Origin: Litorivivens sp041625495
Lineage (GTDB): Bacteria > Pseudomonadota > Gammaproteobacteria > Pseudomonadales > Spongiibacteraceae
Direction of reading: 5' to 3'
Assembly: GCF_041625495.1 (NCBI RefSeq)
Contig: NZ_JBFJTH010000001.1
Coordinates: forward strand, 1 to 64,000
Length of the DNA stretch: 64,000 nucleotides
Shown: in pieces, positions 50,161 through 58,088 of the stretch
How positions within the stretch are numbered: the stretch's first letter is position 1
Layout of the letters: every line of letters begins with the position of its first letter
Made by a program: the position numbers and the translations under genes
The notes under the pieces: model-generated
Seen by the model: only the letters and a program-made list of their open reading frames with translations
Told to the model about the DNA's origin: nothing
Databases searched by the model: none

Positions 50161-52452
50161 ATGCGGTTTGTATTTCTACTAACGGTGATTTTTCTTGCCG
50201 CCTGCAACAGCAGCTCCAGTTCCTCCCGTTCCGGCAATGCGCCCGCATCGGCGGCACCGGAGTCACCGGCGCCGGATGTTATATCGCGCTCCGCAGTTCC
50301 CAGTGGCGCGCCGCCGGCTGCCTTTGGACAAGAGCCTGTTCTTCGCACTAACCCGAGCTGGCCTTTCAAAGAGGGCGCACCACGAACCTCGGGTACAGGA
50401 CGGTACGCCAATGGCGCTTTCTACTGGACAGACTTTGTCTACGATGCTCATGGCGCGCTTGGGCCTAATCCGCCGATTTATCGAGTGGGCACCCCCAGCG
50501 GCGGCAGCTATCATTACCCCGAACCGGATCAGGCGGGTAACGGCGCTGACATATTTCGAGTGGGCATTGGCGCTGATTCCCAGAACAGCTATTGGCGAGT
50601 GGACTGGCAGACAATGCTCGCCACGGAAGTGCCGATTGCGGCTTTTGCGCTGGATTATCACAGTGGCGGTGATGACGAGATTCCTGGTGCGGGAGTGACG
50701 GCACCGGGTATAGACGCCGTGGTGCTGCTGTCGTCGGCCGGGGTAACCGTTGATTTCAAAGATGGCAATGGGCCGGTCGCCATTGGTGAGTTCAAATCGG
50801 ATCTAGCGTCGCGCTCCTTTGTTGCCATTCTGCCAAAATCCCTGTTTCCGATCGATACGCAACCGTGGACCATTTATCTGGTGAGCGGCATACACGACGG
50901 CAATGGCGGATTTTTGGACGACAACGCCGCGTTCCGAAAGTTACCAACGCAGCCACCGGTTTTTAATGCTGCGTTTCGCGACTATGAAGACGAGGCGCCG
51001 TTGAATAATTTCTGGTTCGACCAACAGCAAGCCACAGCGTTAAATCAGCGCGATATTAGTGAGTTTTCCATCGAGTTGGATTGGACGAGGCTAGGCGAAA
51101 CCGAGCCCGAGCCGCTCGTGAAGGGTTACAGTAATCGCTGGTATGTTTCGTCCCTATCTGGTGAGGCGCTGAAGGACGGTGGTCAGGCCGCGGGAATTGA
51201 TCGAACAGAAAACCCGGTTAACCAGCCACAATATTATGATCAGGTGCAGCCCTATGGTTTTTATCTGCCGGAAAGTTATCGGGAGGACCCCGCAAATCCG
51301 ACAGTTTTTACCTGGTTGCTGCACAGCCTCACCCAGAATCACAATCAATACAGCGCGACTGTGCCCAATTTCCTTGATGGCGCCTGCGAACGTTTGCGCC
51401 AATCCATATGCGCGACCACATTGGGGCGCGGTCCGGCGGGCGGTTACAATGGTGCAGCTGAAGTCGATTTCTGGGAGGTGTGGCGCGATATCGCGCAGCA
51501 CTTCACCATAGATTCGGAGCGCACAATCAGCAGTGGTTACTCCATGGGCGCCATCGGCACCATCAACCTGATGATTAAATACCCCGAGGTGTTCGCAGGT
51601 GGGGTTGTGCTGGCCGGTTCTCACGCCGATAGTCCGCTGTTGCCTTGTTCACCGGGATCTTCGGGCTGCGCAGAACCCAAAGGGCCCGAGTTGCTGCAGA
51701 ATCTAAAGTGGAACGGCTATTATCACGCGCATGGCAGCTTTGATCAGTTGGTTCCATTTGCGGATGCCCGTGCCACCGTTGATGCGATAAAAGACTATGG
51801 CTACCGCTATGTGTTCGATCATTATGTCGCTGAAGATCATGTTATCTGGACCCTCAAAGATATTGCTTATCCAGCGTATGAAGAAGCTGCTAAGTGGATG
51901 GTTTCATGGCTGAATGACGTAGATACCCGCAAGCAACGTCCTGGCAATTTCGTGTATCGCTGGGAACCGTCAGCGATTGATGAACGGCTCGGGGTCGGGC
52001 CACAGGGGGCGTGGTGGTTGAGCGAAATCAAAGCGATCGACAATGTCGATTTCGCGCAGGTTAGCGTAAACAGTGGTGCCATTGGCGAGGCTGACATTGT
52101 TGCGGTGCCGGGCTCGCCTGAATTCCTTCCGCCTAACCAGAAAACATTAAGCCCTGCGCTCCGTGACAGCCAAGCCTGGCAGCTCAATGATCCGTTGCCA
52201 CTTAACGGTAGGGTTAGTGTTGATCTGAAAAATGTCGCCGCGTTGTCGTTGAATCTGGCAGATGCTGGCGTTGCGGATAGAGCGGATAAACAGGTTGTGA
52301 TGACTAGCGACAGCCCGGTAATGCTCACATTAACGGCGCTTTCGAATGGCACTCTAGTGAGCAGTAGCTCGATTAGGGAGGTTGTAAGTGAAGGTCGTGT
52401 GACTCTGGCTTTGCCGGCGGGCGTTGACCAGATAATTAACTTCTCGCAATAG
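50161..52452 (+). CDS. Large lipoprotein alpha/beta-hydrolase
   Basis: A 763-residue exported lipoprotein: signal peptide with lipobox LAAC (Cys15), a Ser/Pro/Ala-rich tether to about residue 60, a beta-rich N-terminal part (about 65-290), an alpha/beta-hydrolase domain (about 360-590) and a C-terminal beta-rich part (about 600-763). Ser461 in GYSMG, Asp528 in HGSFDQLVPF and His560 in AEDHVIW fit a catalytic triad, as in esterases or S9-type peptidases. The N-terminal part resembles the DOMON-like C-terminal module of glucodextranases, with low certainty. Outer-membrane placement is likely, since Asn and not Asp follows the lipid Cys. Substrate unknown. Confidence 0.7.
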   Translation: MRFVFLLTVIFLAACNSSSSSSRSGNAPASAAPESPAPDVISRSAVPSGAPPAAFGQEPVLRTNPSWPFKEGAPRTSGTGRYANGAFYWTDFVYDAHGALGPNPPIYRVGTPSGGSYHYPEPDQAGNGADIFRVGIGADSQNSYWRVDWQTMLATEVPIAAFALDYHSGGDDEIPGAGVTAPGIDAVVLLSSAGVTVDFKDGNGPVAIGEFKSDLASRSFVAILPKSLFPIDTQPWTIYLVSGIHDGNGGFLDDNAAFRKLPTQPPVFNAAFRDYEDEAPLNNFWFDQQQATALNQRDISEFSIELDWTRLGETEPEPLVKGYSNRWYVSSLSGEALKDGGQAAGIDRTENPVNQPQYYDQVQPYGFYLPESYREDPANPTVFTWLLHSLTQNHNQYSATVPNFLDGACERLRQSICATTLGRGPAGGYNGAAEVDFWEVWRDIAQHFTIDSERTISSGYSMGAIGTINLMIKYPEVFAGGVVLAGSHADSPLLPCSPGSSGCAEPKGPELLQNLKWNGYYHAHGSFDQLVPFADARATVDAIKDYGYRYVFDHYVAEDHVIWTLKDIAYPAYEEAAKWMVSWLNDVDTRKQRPGNFVYRWEPSAIDERLGVGPQGAWWLSEIKAIDNVDFAQVSVNSGAIGEADIVAVPGSPEFLPPNQKTLSPALRDSQAWQLNDPLPLNGRVSVDLKNVAALSLNLADAGVADRADKQVVMTSDSPVMLTLTALSNGTLVSSSSIREVVSEGRVTLALPAGVDQIINFSQ

Positions 52453-52471
52453 TTCGGGTACTCGAACTTTT
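52451..52471 (+). terminator. Intrinsic terminator after the lipoprotein hydrolase
   Basis: AGTTCG (52451-52456) pairs with CGAACT (52463-52468) around GGTACT, followed by four T residues ending at 52471. It overlaps the stop codon. Confidence 0.65.
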
Positions 52472-52538
52472 CCCGTGGAGTGCGCGCCTGCCCGGATTAG
52501 TTACTCCGGCAGACGCCCGTCCATCAGCGTGCAGTCTG

Positions 52539-53408
52539 CTATGACATTTTCTCGATAATGTCTTCTGCATAGCGTTTCACGCCATCTATTTTCTTGTCGA
52601 TGTCGTCAGTTTCACCGTGATAAAAGGGCCACGGCATCGTCAGAATGTGAGTGACGCCATTGTCTTCGAGTTTTTTGTAACCATCGACCGTAAAGGCATC
52701 TGATGGTGTTGCCATGACACTGAAGGGCAGGTGATCGCGACCGTATTCTTTACGGTAACCGTTCACTTTGTTGATGCACTCAATGATTTCATCCGAGGTT
52801 TGCAGGTCAGTTACCCAGCCATCACCGAGGCGTGCAGCTCGCTTCATAGCGGCGTCACTGATGCCTCCTACCCAGATTGGAATGTGGGCCGTGGGAGCGG
52901 GGTTCATTTCGAGTTTATTGAACTGGTAGTGTTTGCCTTCGTATTCCACCATCTCACCAGACCAAAGCAGACGCATGACTTCCACCATTTCGTCAGCCCG
53001 TTTCCCACGGGTATGGAAATCCTGCTGCATCAGTTGAAACTCGTCTTTTGACCAGCCCACGCCGATTGCCGGGATAATCCGATTGTTGGAAACAATGGCT
53101 GCGGTACTGATTGCTTTGGCCACCAGAAACGGATTGCGCATTGGCAGCACAAAAATATTGTTGGTGAATTTGAGACGCTTGGTGATAGTGGCTAAGGCTC
53201 CGGCCATGACGAAGGGGTCGGGCCAGTCGGTAAACGCCTCCCAGCGACGAGAGCCGTCTTTGGTATAGGGGTAGGGAGTATCTATGGCCTCCGGGTGCAC
53301 CACGTGATCTGAAAAGGACATGGCTTCCCAGCCGCACTCGTCGGCGACAGGCGCGAGCTGGGTAAGGTGGGCAACAGTGCTGAAAGACGTGGAAAGTACA
53401 AATTTCAT
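52539..53408 (-). CDS. LLM class flavin/F420-dependent oxidoreductase
   Basis: A 289-residue TIM-barrel oxidoreductase of the luciferase-like family, close to the TIGR03619 F420-dependent group. Visible are the N-terminal ADECGWEAMSFSDHVV, the barrel segment RIIPAIGVGWSKDEF, PIWVGGISDAAMKRAARLGDGW and the C-terminal THILTMPWPF. Whether it uses F420 or FMN cannot be told; no F420-synthesis gene is in the window. It follows the low-molecular-weight phosphatase gene by 7 nt on the same strand. Confidence 0.85.
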   Translation of the reverse strand: MKFVLSTSFSTVAHLTQLAPVADECGWEAMSFSDHVVHPEAIDTPYPYTKDGSRRWEAFTDWPDPFVMAGALATITKRLKFTNNIFVLPMRNPFLVAKAISTAAIVSNNRIIPAIGVGWSKDEFQLMQQDFHTRGKRADEMVEVMRLLWSGEMVEYEGKHYQFNKLEMNPAPTAHIPIWVGGISDAAMKRAARLGDGWVTDLQTSDEIIECINKVNGYRKEYGRDHLPFSVMATPSDAFTVDGYKKLEDNGVTHILTMPWPFYHGETDDIDKKIDGVKRYAEDIIEKMS

Positions 53409-53415
53409 GGGAGTG

Positions 53416-53895
53416 TCAGAGTCCGTGTTTTTCTCTTATGTGGGTTAGCAATCCCTGCGCGGCCTTTTCCAGTGTGGAAATTACCGCATCAAATGCCTCG
53501 GCCTCTTTGTAGTAAGGATCTGGAATCTGGGCATTGCCGCCGTGTTTGCAATAATTCATAAAGAGTTCAATGTCGCCGCTAAAGTCTTTAGGTGCCCAGG
53601 CTTCAACGTTGGTGAGATTGATGCGGTCCATCGCAATGATGTAGTCAAAATGCTGGTAGTCGTCATCGCAAATCTGCCGGGCGATCTGTTGACTGATGTC
53701 GTAGCCTGCTCGCAAAGAAGCTTCCTGTGAGCGCGTATCCGGTGCTTTGCCGACATTGAACGCCGCAGTTCCGCAGGAGTCCACGCGAATATGCTCGCTG
53801 AGACCGGCTTCTTCTATCTTTTTTTCGAGAATGCCTTGTGCTGCCGGTGAACGACAGATATTTCCTAGGCAAACGAATAAAACACCAATGGACAT
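53416..53895 (-). CDS. Low-molecular-weight protein tyrosine phosphatase
   Basis: A 159-residue cytoplasmic phosphatase. The P-loop CLGNICRS (9-16) gives the nucleophile Cys9 and Arg15, and IPDPYY supplies the acid Asp. The ATG at 53895 puts the P-loop at the usual place; a longer frame from 53937 is not family-like. There is no exopolysaccharide gene cluster nearby, so a Wzb-like role is not indicated. It sits between the LLM oxidoreductase and a lipoprotein phosphatase. Confidence 0.92.
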   Translation of the reverse strand: MSIGVLFVCLGNICRSPAAQGILEKKIEEAGLSEHIRVDSCGTAAFNVGKAPDTRSQEASLRAGYDISQQIARQICDDDYQHFDYIIAMDRINLTNVEAWAPKDFSGDIELFMNYCKHGGNAQIPDPYYKEAEAFDAVISTLEKAAQGLLTHIREKHGL

Positions 53896-53986
53896 GGGTA
53901 CTCCCTGAATCGAAGGAAAGGGTAGGGTGCAGCGCATGTTGGCGCATCACCCGAACGGAGGGGTTGGTGGCGGACCGAATGGGTAA

Positions 53987-54904
53987 TCAGTAAAGCAGGA
54001 TGTCGCGCAGTTGCTGTCGCTCGACGGGGCCTATGCCCAGACCCTGCTGCAGGTAATTGTCCATGCTGCCGTAGTGTTCGTCGATCGCAGCAAAGGCTTC
54101 GTTGAGATAGCGCTCTTGCACACCAAACAGGGCGCGCACCGCTTCGTCATTGGCGCGAAACAGGCTGCCAAGCTTAATGTAAAGTACCATCTTGTCGATG
54201 TATTCGCGGTTATAGTCGTTGCTGGCCAGATAGTCTTGTACGATGGTTTCGCGCGGCACCCCCAGCGCACTGAGTACCAGGGCGGCAGCGAAGCCGGTAC
54301 GATCTTTCCCTGCAGTGCAATGAAATACGGTGGGATAGCTGGATTCAACGAGAAGTTCCTGCAGGTATTCTCGATAGACAGGCGTATATTTTTCAACCAT
54401 CTCACGGTTGGCATTGACGAGGAACTGTTGCATATCAGCCGCTGTGGTTGTGCTGGACGTGATGGTTTCAATCATTTGATCCACAGCGGCGGCCCGAATG
54501 GCGATGGGCTTATTTACAATGCGTATAGACGAATCAGGTGCGACTCGGTTAGGTGCATCAAGACGCTCTGATTCAGACCGAAAATCTACAATACGTCGAA
54601 TTTCCAGCGCTTCGAGATAGGCTTCATCAGCACTGCTAATATCTGACAGTTTGTCTGAGCGGTAGATCAGTCCCCATCGTACTGTTTTGCCGTCGGCGGA
54701 TTGGTAGCCGCCGAGGTCCCGGAAGTTATGCGCGCCATCGAAAGGCAATCTGCGCTCTTGTGGCGGGTTTTGAGCGGGCAGTGGCCGCTCTGCCAAAGGT
54801 GTATTTTTGCTGCAGGCGCTGAGCATAATGGCCAGCAATAGCAGGCCGGCGTAGCGCAATGCGTGGTGAAGTTTAACGTGCTCAGCTCGGTTTAGCGGGT
54901 ACAT
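53987..54904 (-). CDS. Lipoprotein tyrosine/serine phosphatase (Y_phosphatase3)
   Basis: A 305-residue exported phosphatase. A signal peptide ends in the lipobox LSAC (Cys31). The mature protein has FDGAHNFRDLGGYQSADGK and the signature HCTAGKDRTG (195-204) with Cys196 and Arg202, typical of the MptpB / Y_phosphatase3 group, which acts on phosphotyrosine and phosphoinositides. It should be in the periplasm or outer membrane. AraC-type regulator gene lies 29 nt upstream and low-molecular-weight PTP 91 nt downstream, both on the same strand. Confidence 0.86.
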   Translation of the reverse strand: MYPLNRAEHVKLHHALRYAGLLLLAIMLSACSKNTPLAERPLPAQNPPQERRLPFDGAHNFRDLGGYQSADGKTVRWGLIYRSDKLSDISSADEAYLEALEIRRIVDFRSESERLDAPNRVAPDSSIRIVNKPIAIRAAAVDQMIETITSSTTTAADMQQFLVNANREMVEKYTPVYREYLQELLVESSYPTVFHCTAGKDRTGFAAALVLSALGVPRETIVQDYLASNDYNREYIDKMVLYIKLGSLFRANDEAVRALFGVQERYLNEAFAAIDEHYGSMDNYLQQGLGIGPVERQQLRDILLY

Positions 54905-54933
54905 GGAATTCCGGCGTTAAGTGAGGTTGGCGT

Positions 54934-56034
54934 TTATTCTGTTTCTTTTCGCGACATCTGTTTTTTACGGCTCGCACGGTACTCGCCGGGTGTCATGCCG
55001 GTCCACTTCTTGAACGAGCGGTGAAAGGCGCTGGGCTCGTCAAATCCGAGTAAGGCCGAGACGGCATTTATTTTAAGCTCGGGCTGGTTCAGCCAGCGGA
55101 TGGCATGTTCCTTACGCAGGTTGTCTTTGAACTCCTGGTAGGTTGTGTCGTATTCCTTGAGTCGACGGCGCAGCGTGCGCACAGACATATTGAGCTGTTC
55201 GGCCATGGCGACCACGCTGGGGAAATCACGGCTGAGATCGTTGCCGACGATGCGTTTCATCTGAGCGATTAGCGACGTGTCTTCATCATCGGTCGACACC
55301 ATCAGGTAGTAGGGCGCATCGCGTAAGAATTCGCGCAGGGAATCTTCCGTATGGACCAGTGGGCAGTCCAGATAGTGCTCCGGGAGCACAAAGGCATTTT
55401 CCAGCTGCTCGTAGTAGATGTCGCAGCCCAGAATCTGTTCGAAATAACTGGCGTCTGAAGGTTCCGGGCCCTTGAGGCGCACTTCGTGTAATTGGATATG
55501 ACGGCCTATCAGCCAGCTACAAAGGCGCCGCCAGATAGCCATGCAATGCACAACCGTATCGTTGTCCAGGCTCGGCGCATCTTCAAGCAGGTAGGTCGTA
55601 TTGAAGGTGTAGGTTGCCCGACCATTCCCGGTGCGCTTGATCGGCCGTGTGCTGACCGGCGACAGCCCGGTGATATTGCGGCAGAAGGCCATAAATTCCG
55701 CCGCGCGATGTAAGGCGTTTTCGAGTGTTGTGCAGTGAATAATGCACATGCACATCATGCGAAACGTGCCGGTTGGTGTTGGACGCTGCAAATTCAGCCC
55801 AAACGATTCGTCCTGCAGCAACCACATCACGCGGCTATAGATCAGCGTGTAATAACGGGCGTCGATGGGGCTCTCTGGGTCGGCATTGGGGTCAAGCGGG
55901 TTTTGCGGTAAGTTCAGCGAGCGCAGCAGCGTTGACGGATCGTAGCCCTGCGCTTCGGCTACGCGCAGCATTGTGCGAGCGTACTTAAGCGGAACGTAAT
56001 CGTTGCGGTGGGCGGTTTTGGGTCGCATCGTCAT
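54934..56034 (-). CDS. AraC family transcriptional regulator
   Basis: A 366-residue regulator with an N-terminal arabinose-operon-regulator-type sensing domain (about 20-215) and a C-terminal AraC DNA-binding domain with two helix-turn-helix motifs (VVAMAEQLNMSVRTLRRRLKE and AVSALLGFDEPSAFHRSFKKWTG, separated by a linker helix). The architecture is that of OruR/GbdR-like and ArgR-like activators. The second Met (56028) is an alternative start. Likely targets are the adjacent phosphatase gene or the peptide-importer operon upstream; neither is proven. Confidence 0.88.
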   Translation of the reverse strand: MTMRPKTAHRNDYVPLKYARTMLRVAEAQGYDPSTLLRSLNLPQNPLDPNADPESPIDARYYTLIYSRVMWLLQDESFGLNLQRPTPTGTFRMMCMCIIHCTTLENALHRAAEFMAFCRNITGLSPVSTRPIKRTGNGRATYTFNTTYLLEDAPSLDNDTVVHCMAIWRRLCSWLIGRHIQLHEVRLKGPEPSDASYFEQILGCDIYYEQLENAFVLPEHYLDCPLVHTEDSLREFLRDAPYYLMVSTDDEDTSLIAQMKRIVGNDLSRDFPSVVAMAEQLNMSVRTLRRRLKEYDTTYQEFKDNLRKEHAIRWLNQPELKINAVSALLGFDEPSAFHRSFKKWTGMTPGEYRASRKKQMSRKETE

Positions 56035-56121
56035 ATAGTCGGGTGAACTGCCGCAAAATCATAGCATTATCAACTTGGTAGCGGCCAGCACTGCAGCGAG
56101 AGAAACTGAATAAGGTGCCGC

Positions 56122-57102
56122 CTAGTGATCGTCGTCACCCAGTGGGAAATGACACGCGGCGATGCGTGACCCAGTATCGGGGCTGTCCAGTACTGGCCGC
56201 TCACGGTAGCAGCGGTCGGCCGCACGTGGGCAGCGCGGCGCAAAGGCGCAGCCAGCTTCGCTACCTGTGGTGGAGGCTTCGCCGTGAATGTTGGTACTTT
56301 CATGCCAGGGTTTGCCCAGCTGCGGTACGGCATCCAGTAAAGCGCGCGTGTAGGGGTGTGCCGGTCTTTCACAAACCTCGGTGGCGTCCCCAAGCTCTAC
56401 GATAGCGCCCTTGTACATCACCGCAATTCGATCGGAGATATGGCGCACGACTGACAGGTCGTGGGATATAAACAGCATCGCCAAGTGCATTCGCTGCTGG
56501 ATCTCAATCAGCAAATTGAGAATCTGGGCCTGTACCGATACATCCAGCGCCGATACCGCCTCGTCACAGATCAGCACGTCGGGCTCCAGTGAGATGGCGC
56601 GGGCAATCCCAATACGTTGTCGCTGGCCACCGGAAAATTCGTGGGGATATTTGCTCAGGGCCTCGTCGTTCAGGCCAACCAGGTCAATCAACTCGCGTAT
56701 TCTGGCTTGCCGTTCGGCAGGGGTGCCTCGGCGATGGACAATTAGCGGTTCTTCCAGTATGTGGCCGACCGTATGGCGAGGATTGAGAGATTCAAAAGGG
56801 TCCTGAAACACCATTTGCAGTTTTGCCCGCAAGGGGCGCCAGTGCTTGTTGTCCAGCTGTGTAATAGCCCGCCCCTGGAAGCGAAGTTCTCCGCCAGTAG
56901 GGCGGTGCAGGTTTAACAAGGCTTTGCCTAGGCTGCTTTTGCCACAGCCTGATTCTCCGACCAAACCCAGGGTTTCGCCGGGATAAATGCAAAAGCTGAC
57001 GCCATCCACCGCGCGGATGGTGTTTTTGTGTTGCTTGAAGACACCGTAGCGTTGGATAAAGTGCAACTTTAGGTCGCGGGCTTCCAGTAGCGGGTTTTGC
57101 AT
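56122..57102 (-). CDS. Peptide ABC transporter ATPase (OppF type)
   Basis: A 326-residue ABC ATPase. It has Walker A GESGCGKSS, Q-loop VFQDPFESLNP, signature FSGGQRQR, Walker B LICDEAVSALDVS, His-switch ISHDLSVV, and the C-terminal oligopeptide/dipeptide extension with cysteines (CAFAPRCPRAADRC) that can hold a 4Fe-4S cluster. The ATG at 57102 is 2 nt after the OppD-type stop; a longer frame from 57381 overlaps that gene and is rejected. Together with the next gene it corresponds to the two halves of E. coli YejF. Confidence 0.92.
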   Translation of the reverse strand: MQNPLLEARDLKLHFIQRYGVFKQHKNTIRAVDGVSFCIYPGETLGLVGESGCGKSSLGKALLNLHRPTGGELRFQGRAITQLDNKHWRPLRAKLQMVFQDPFESLNPRHTVGHILEEPLIVHRRGTPAERQARIRELIDLVGLNDEALSKYPHEFSGGQRQRIGIARAISLEPDVLICDEAVSALDVSVQAQILNLLIEIQQRMHLAMLFISHDLSVVRHISDRIAVMYKGAIVELGDATEVCERPAHPYTRALLDAVPQLGKPWHESTNIHGEASTTGSEAGCAFAPRCPRAADRCYRERPVLDSPDTGSRIAACHFPLGDDDH

Positions 57103-57104
57103 GC

Positions 57105-58088
57105 TCAATCCTCTGCCAACTCGCGCCAACGCAGACAGCGTACCTGCTGTCCGGTGTCGGTGGTTTCCAGCGATACAGCCTCCTGGCTGCAACGCTCGGT
57201 CGCAAAGCTGCAGCGATTGCGAAACCGGCACAATGCCGAGTAGGTCGCGGGCTTTGCGACTGCCCCGGGAATGCTGGGTAGCCGTTCTTTGCGTACTGCG
57301 CCCACGCTGGGGGTGGAGGCTAACAATGCGCGGGTATAGGGATGCAGGGCTTTGCTGAACAGGCGTGAAGTGCTGGCACACTCAACAATATGGCCGGCGT
57401 ACATCACGGCAATGCGATCACTGATCTGGGAAACCAGCGCCAGATCGTGAGTGATAAACAGTAGCGCTGTGTCTCGCTCTTGCTGTAATTGTTTTATCAG
57501 GCGGAGAATTTGTGCCTGTACCGTTACGTCCAGCGCCGTGGTCGGTTCGTCTGCTATAAGCAGGCGGGGGCGACAGGCCAGCGCCATAGCAATCATCACA
57601 CGCTGTCGCATTCCGCCGGAGAGTTCGTGGGGGTAGCTGTCAAAGCGTTCGTTTGGGTGCGGAATGCCAACGGCGCGAAGCAGATCGACTACCTGAGATG
57701 GGCCCTGTTTGCCACGTACCTGTTTGTGTATTTCCAAGACTTCCAGAATCTGCTCGCCAACGCGTTTCACGGGATTGAGAGCGGTCATTGGGTCTTGAAA
57801 AATCATGCTGATTTCATTGCCGCGCAATTGGGCCAGGGCACGCGAATTCAGCTGTGCTATATCGGTTCCGTCAAAATCGACACAACCATTATCAAGGTAG
57901 CTGTCTGGGCGAGGCAGCAGGCCCATGATGGACAGCGCCGTCATACTTTTTCCGCTGCCTGATTCCCCAACAAGGCCTAGCGTTTCACCGGCACTGATTT
58001 GCAGGCTCACGTCATCGACAACGGCCAGATTGCCCTGTTCCGATCGAATGCGAGTTGTCAGTCCCTTTACGTTCAGTAGTGGAGTCAT
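57105..58088 (-). CDS. Peptide ABC transporter ATPase (OppD type)
   Basis: A 327-residue ABC ATPase with Walker A GESGSGKSM, Q-loop IFQDPMTALNPV, signature LSGGMRQR, Walker B LLIADEPTTALDV and His-switch ITHDLALV. The C-terminal peptide-transporter extension has cysteines in CRFRNRCSFATERC. It overlaps the binding-protein gene by 4 bp. It powers uptake together with the OppF-type partner. Confidence 0.92.
   Translation of the reverse strand: MTPLLNVKGLTTRIRSEQGNLAVVDDVSLQISAGETLGLVGESGSGKSMTALSIMGLLPRPDSYLDNGCVDFDGTDIAQLNSRALAQLRGNEISMIFQDPMTALNPVKRVGEQILEVLEIHKQVRGKQGPSQVVDLLRAVGIPHPNERFDSYPHELSGGMRQRVMIAMALACRPRLLIADEPTTALDVTVQAQILRLIKQLQQERDTALLFITHDLALVSQISDRIAVMYAGHIVECASTSRLFSKALHPYTRALLASTPSVGAVRKERLPSIPGAVAKPATYSALCRFRNRCSFATERCSQEAVSLETTDTGQQVRCLRWRELAED

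Noticed and set aside
56122..57381. Longer 419-codon version of the OppF-type ATPase starting at 57381
   Set aside because: The extra 93 codons overlap the OppD-type gene and do not resemble an ABC ATPase; the Met at 57102 gives the usual N-terminus.
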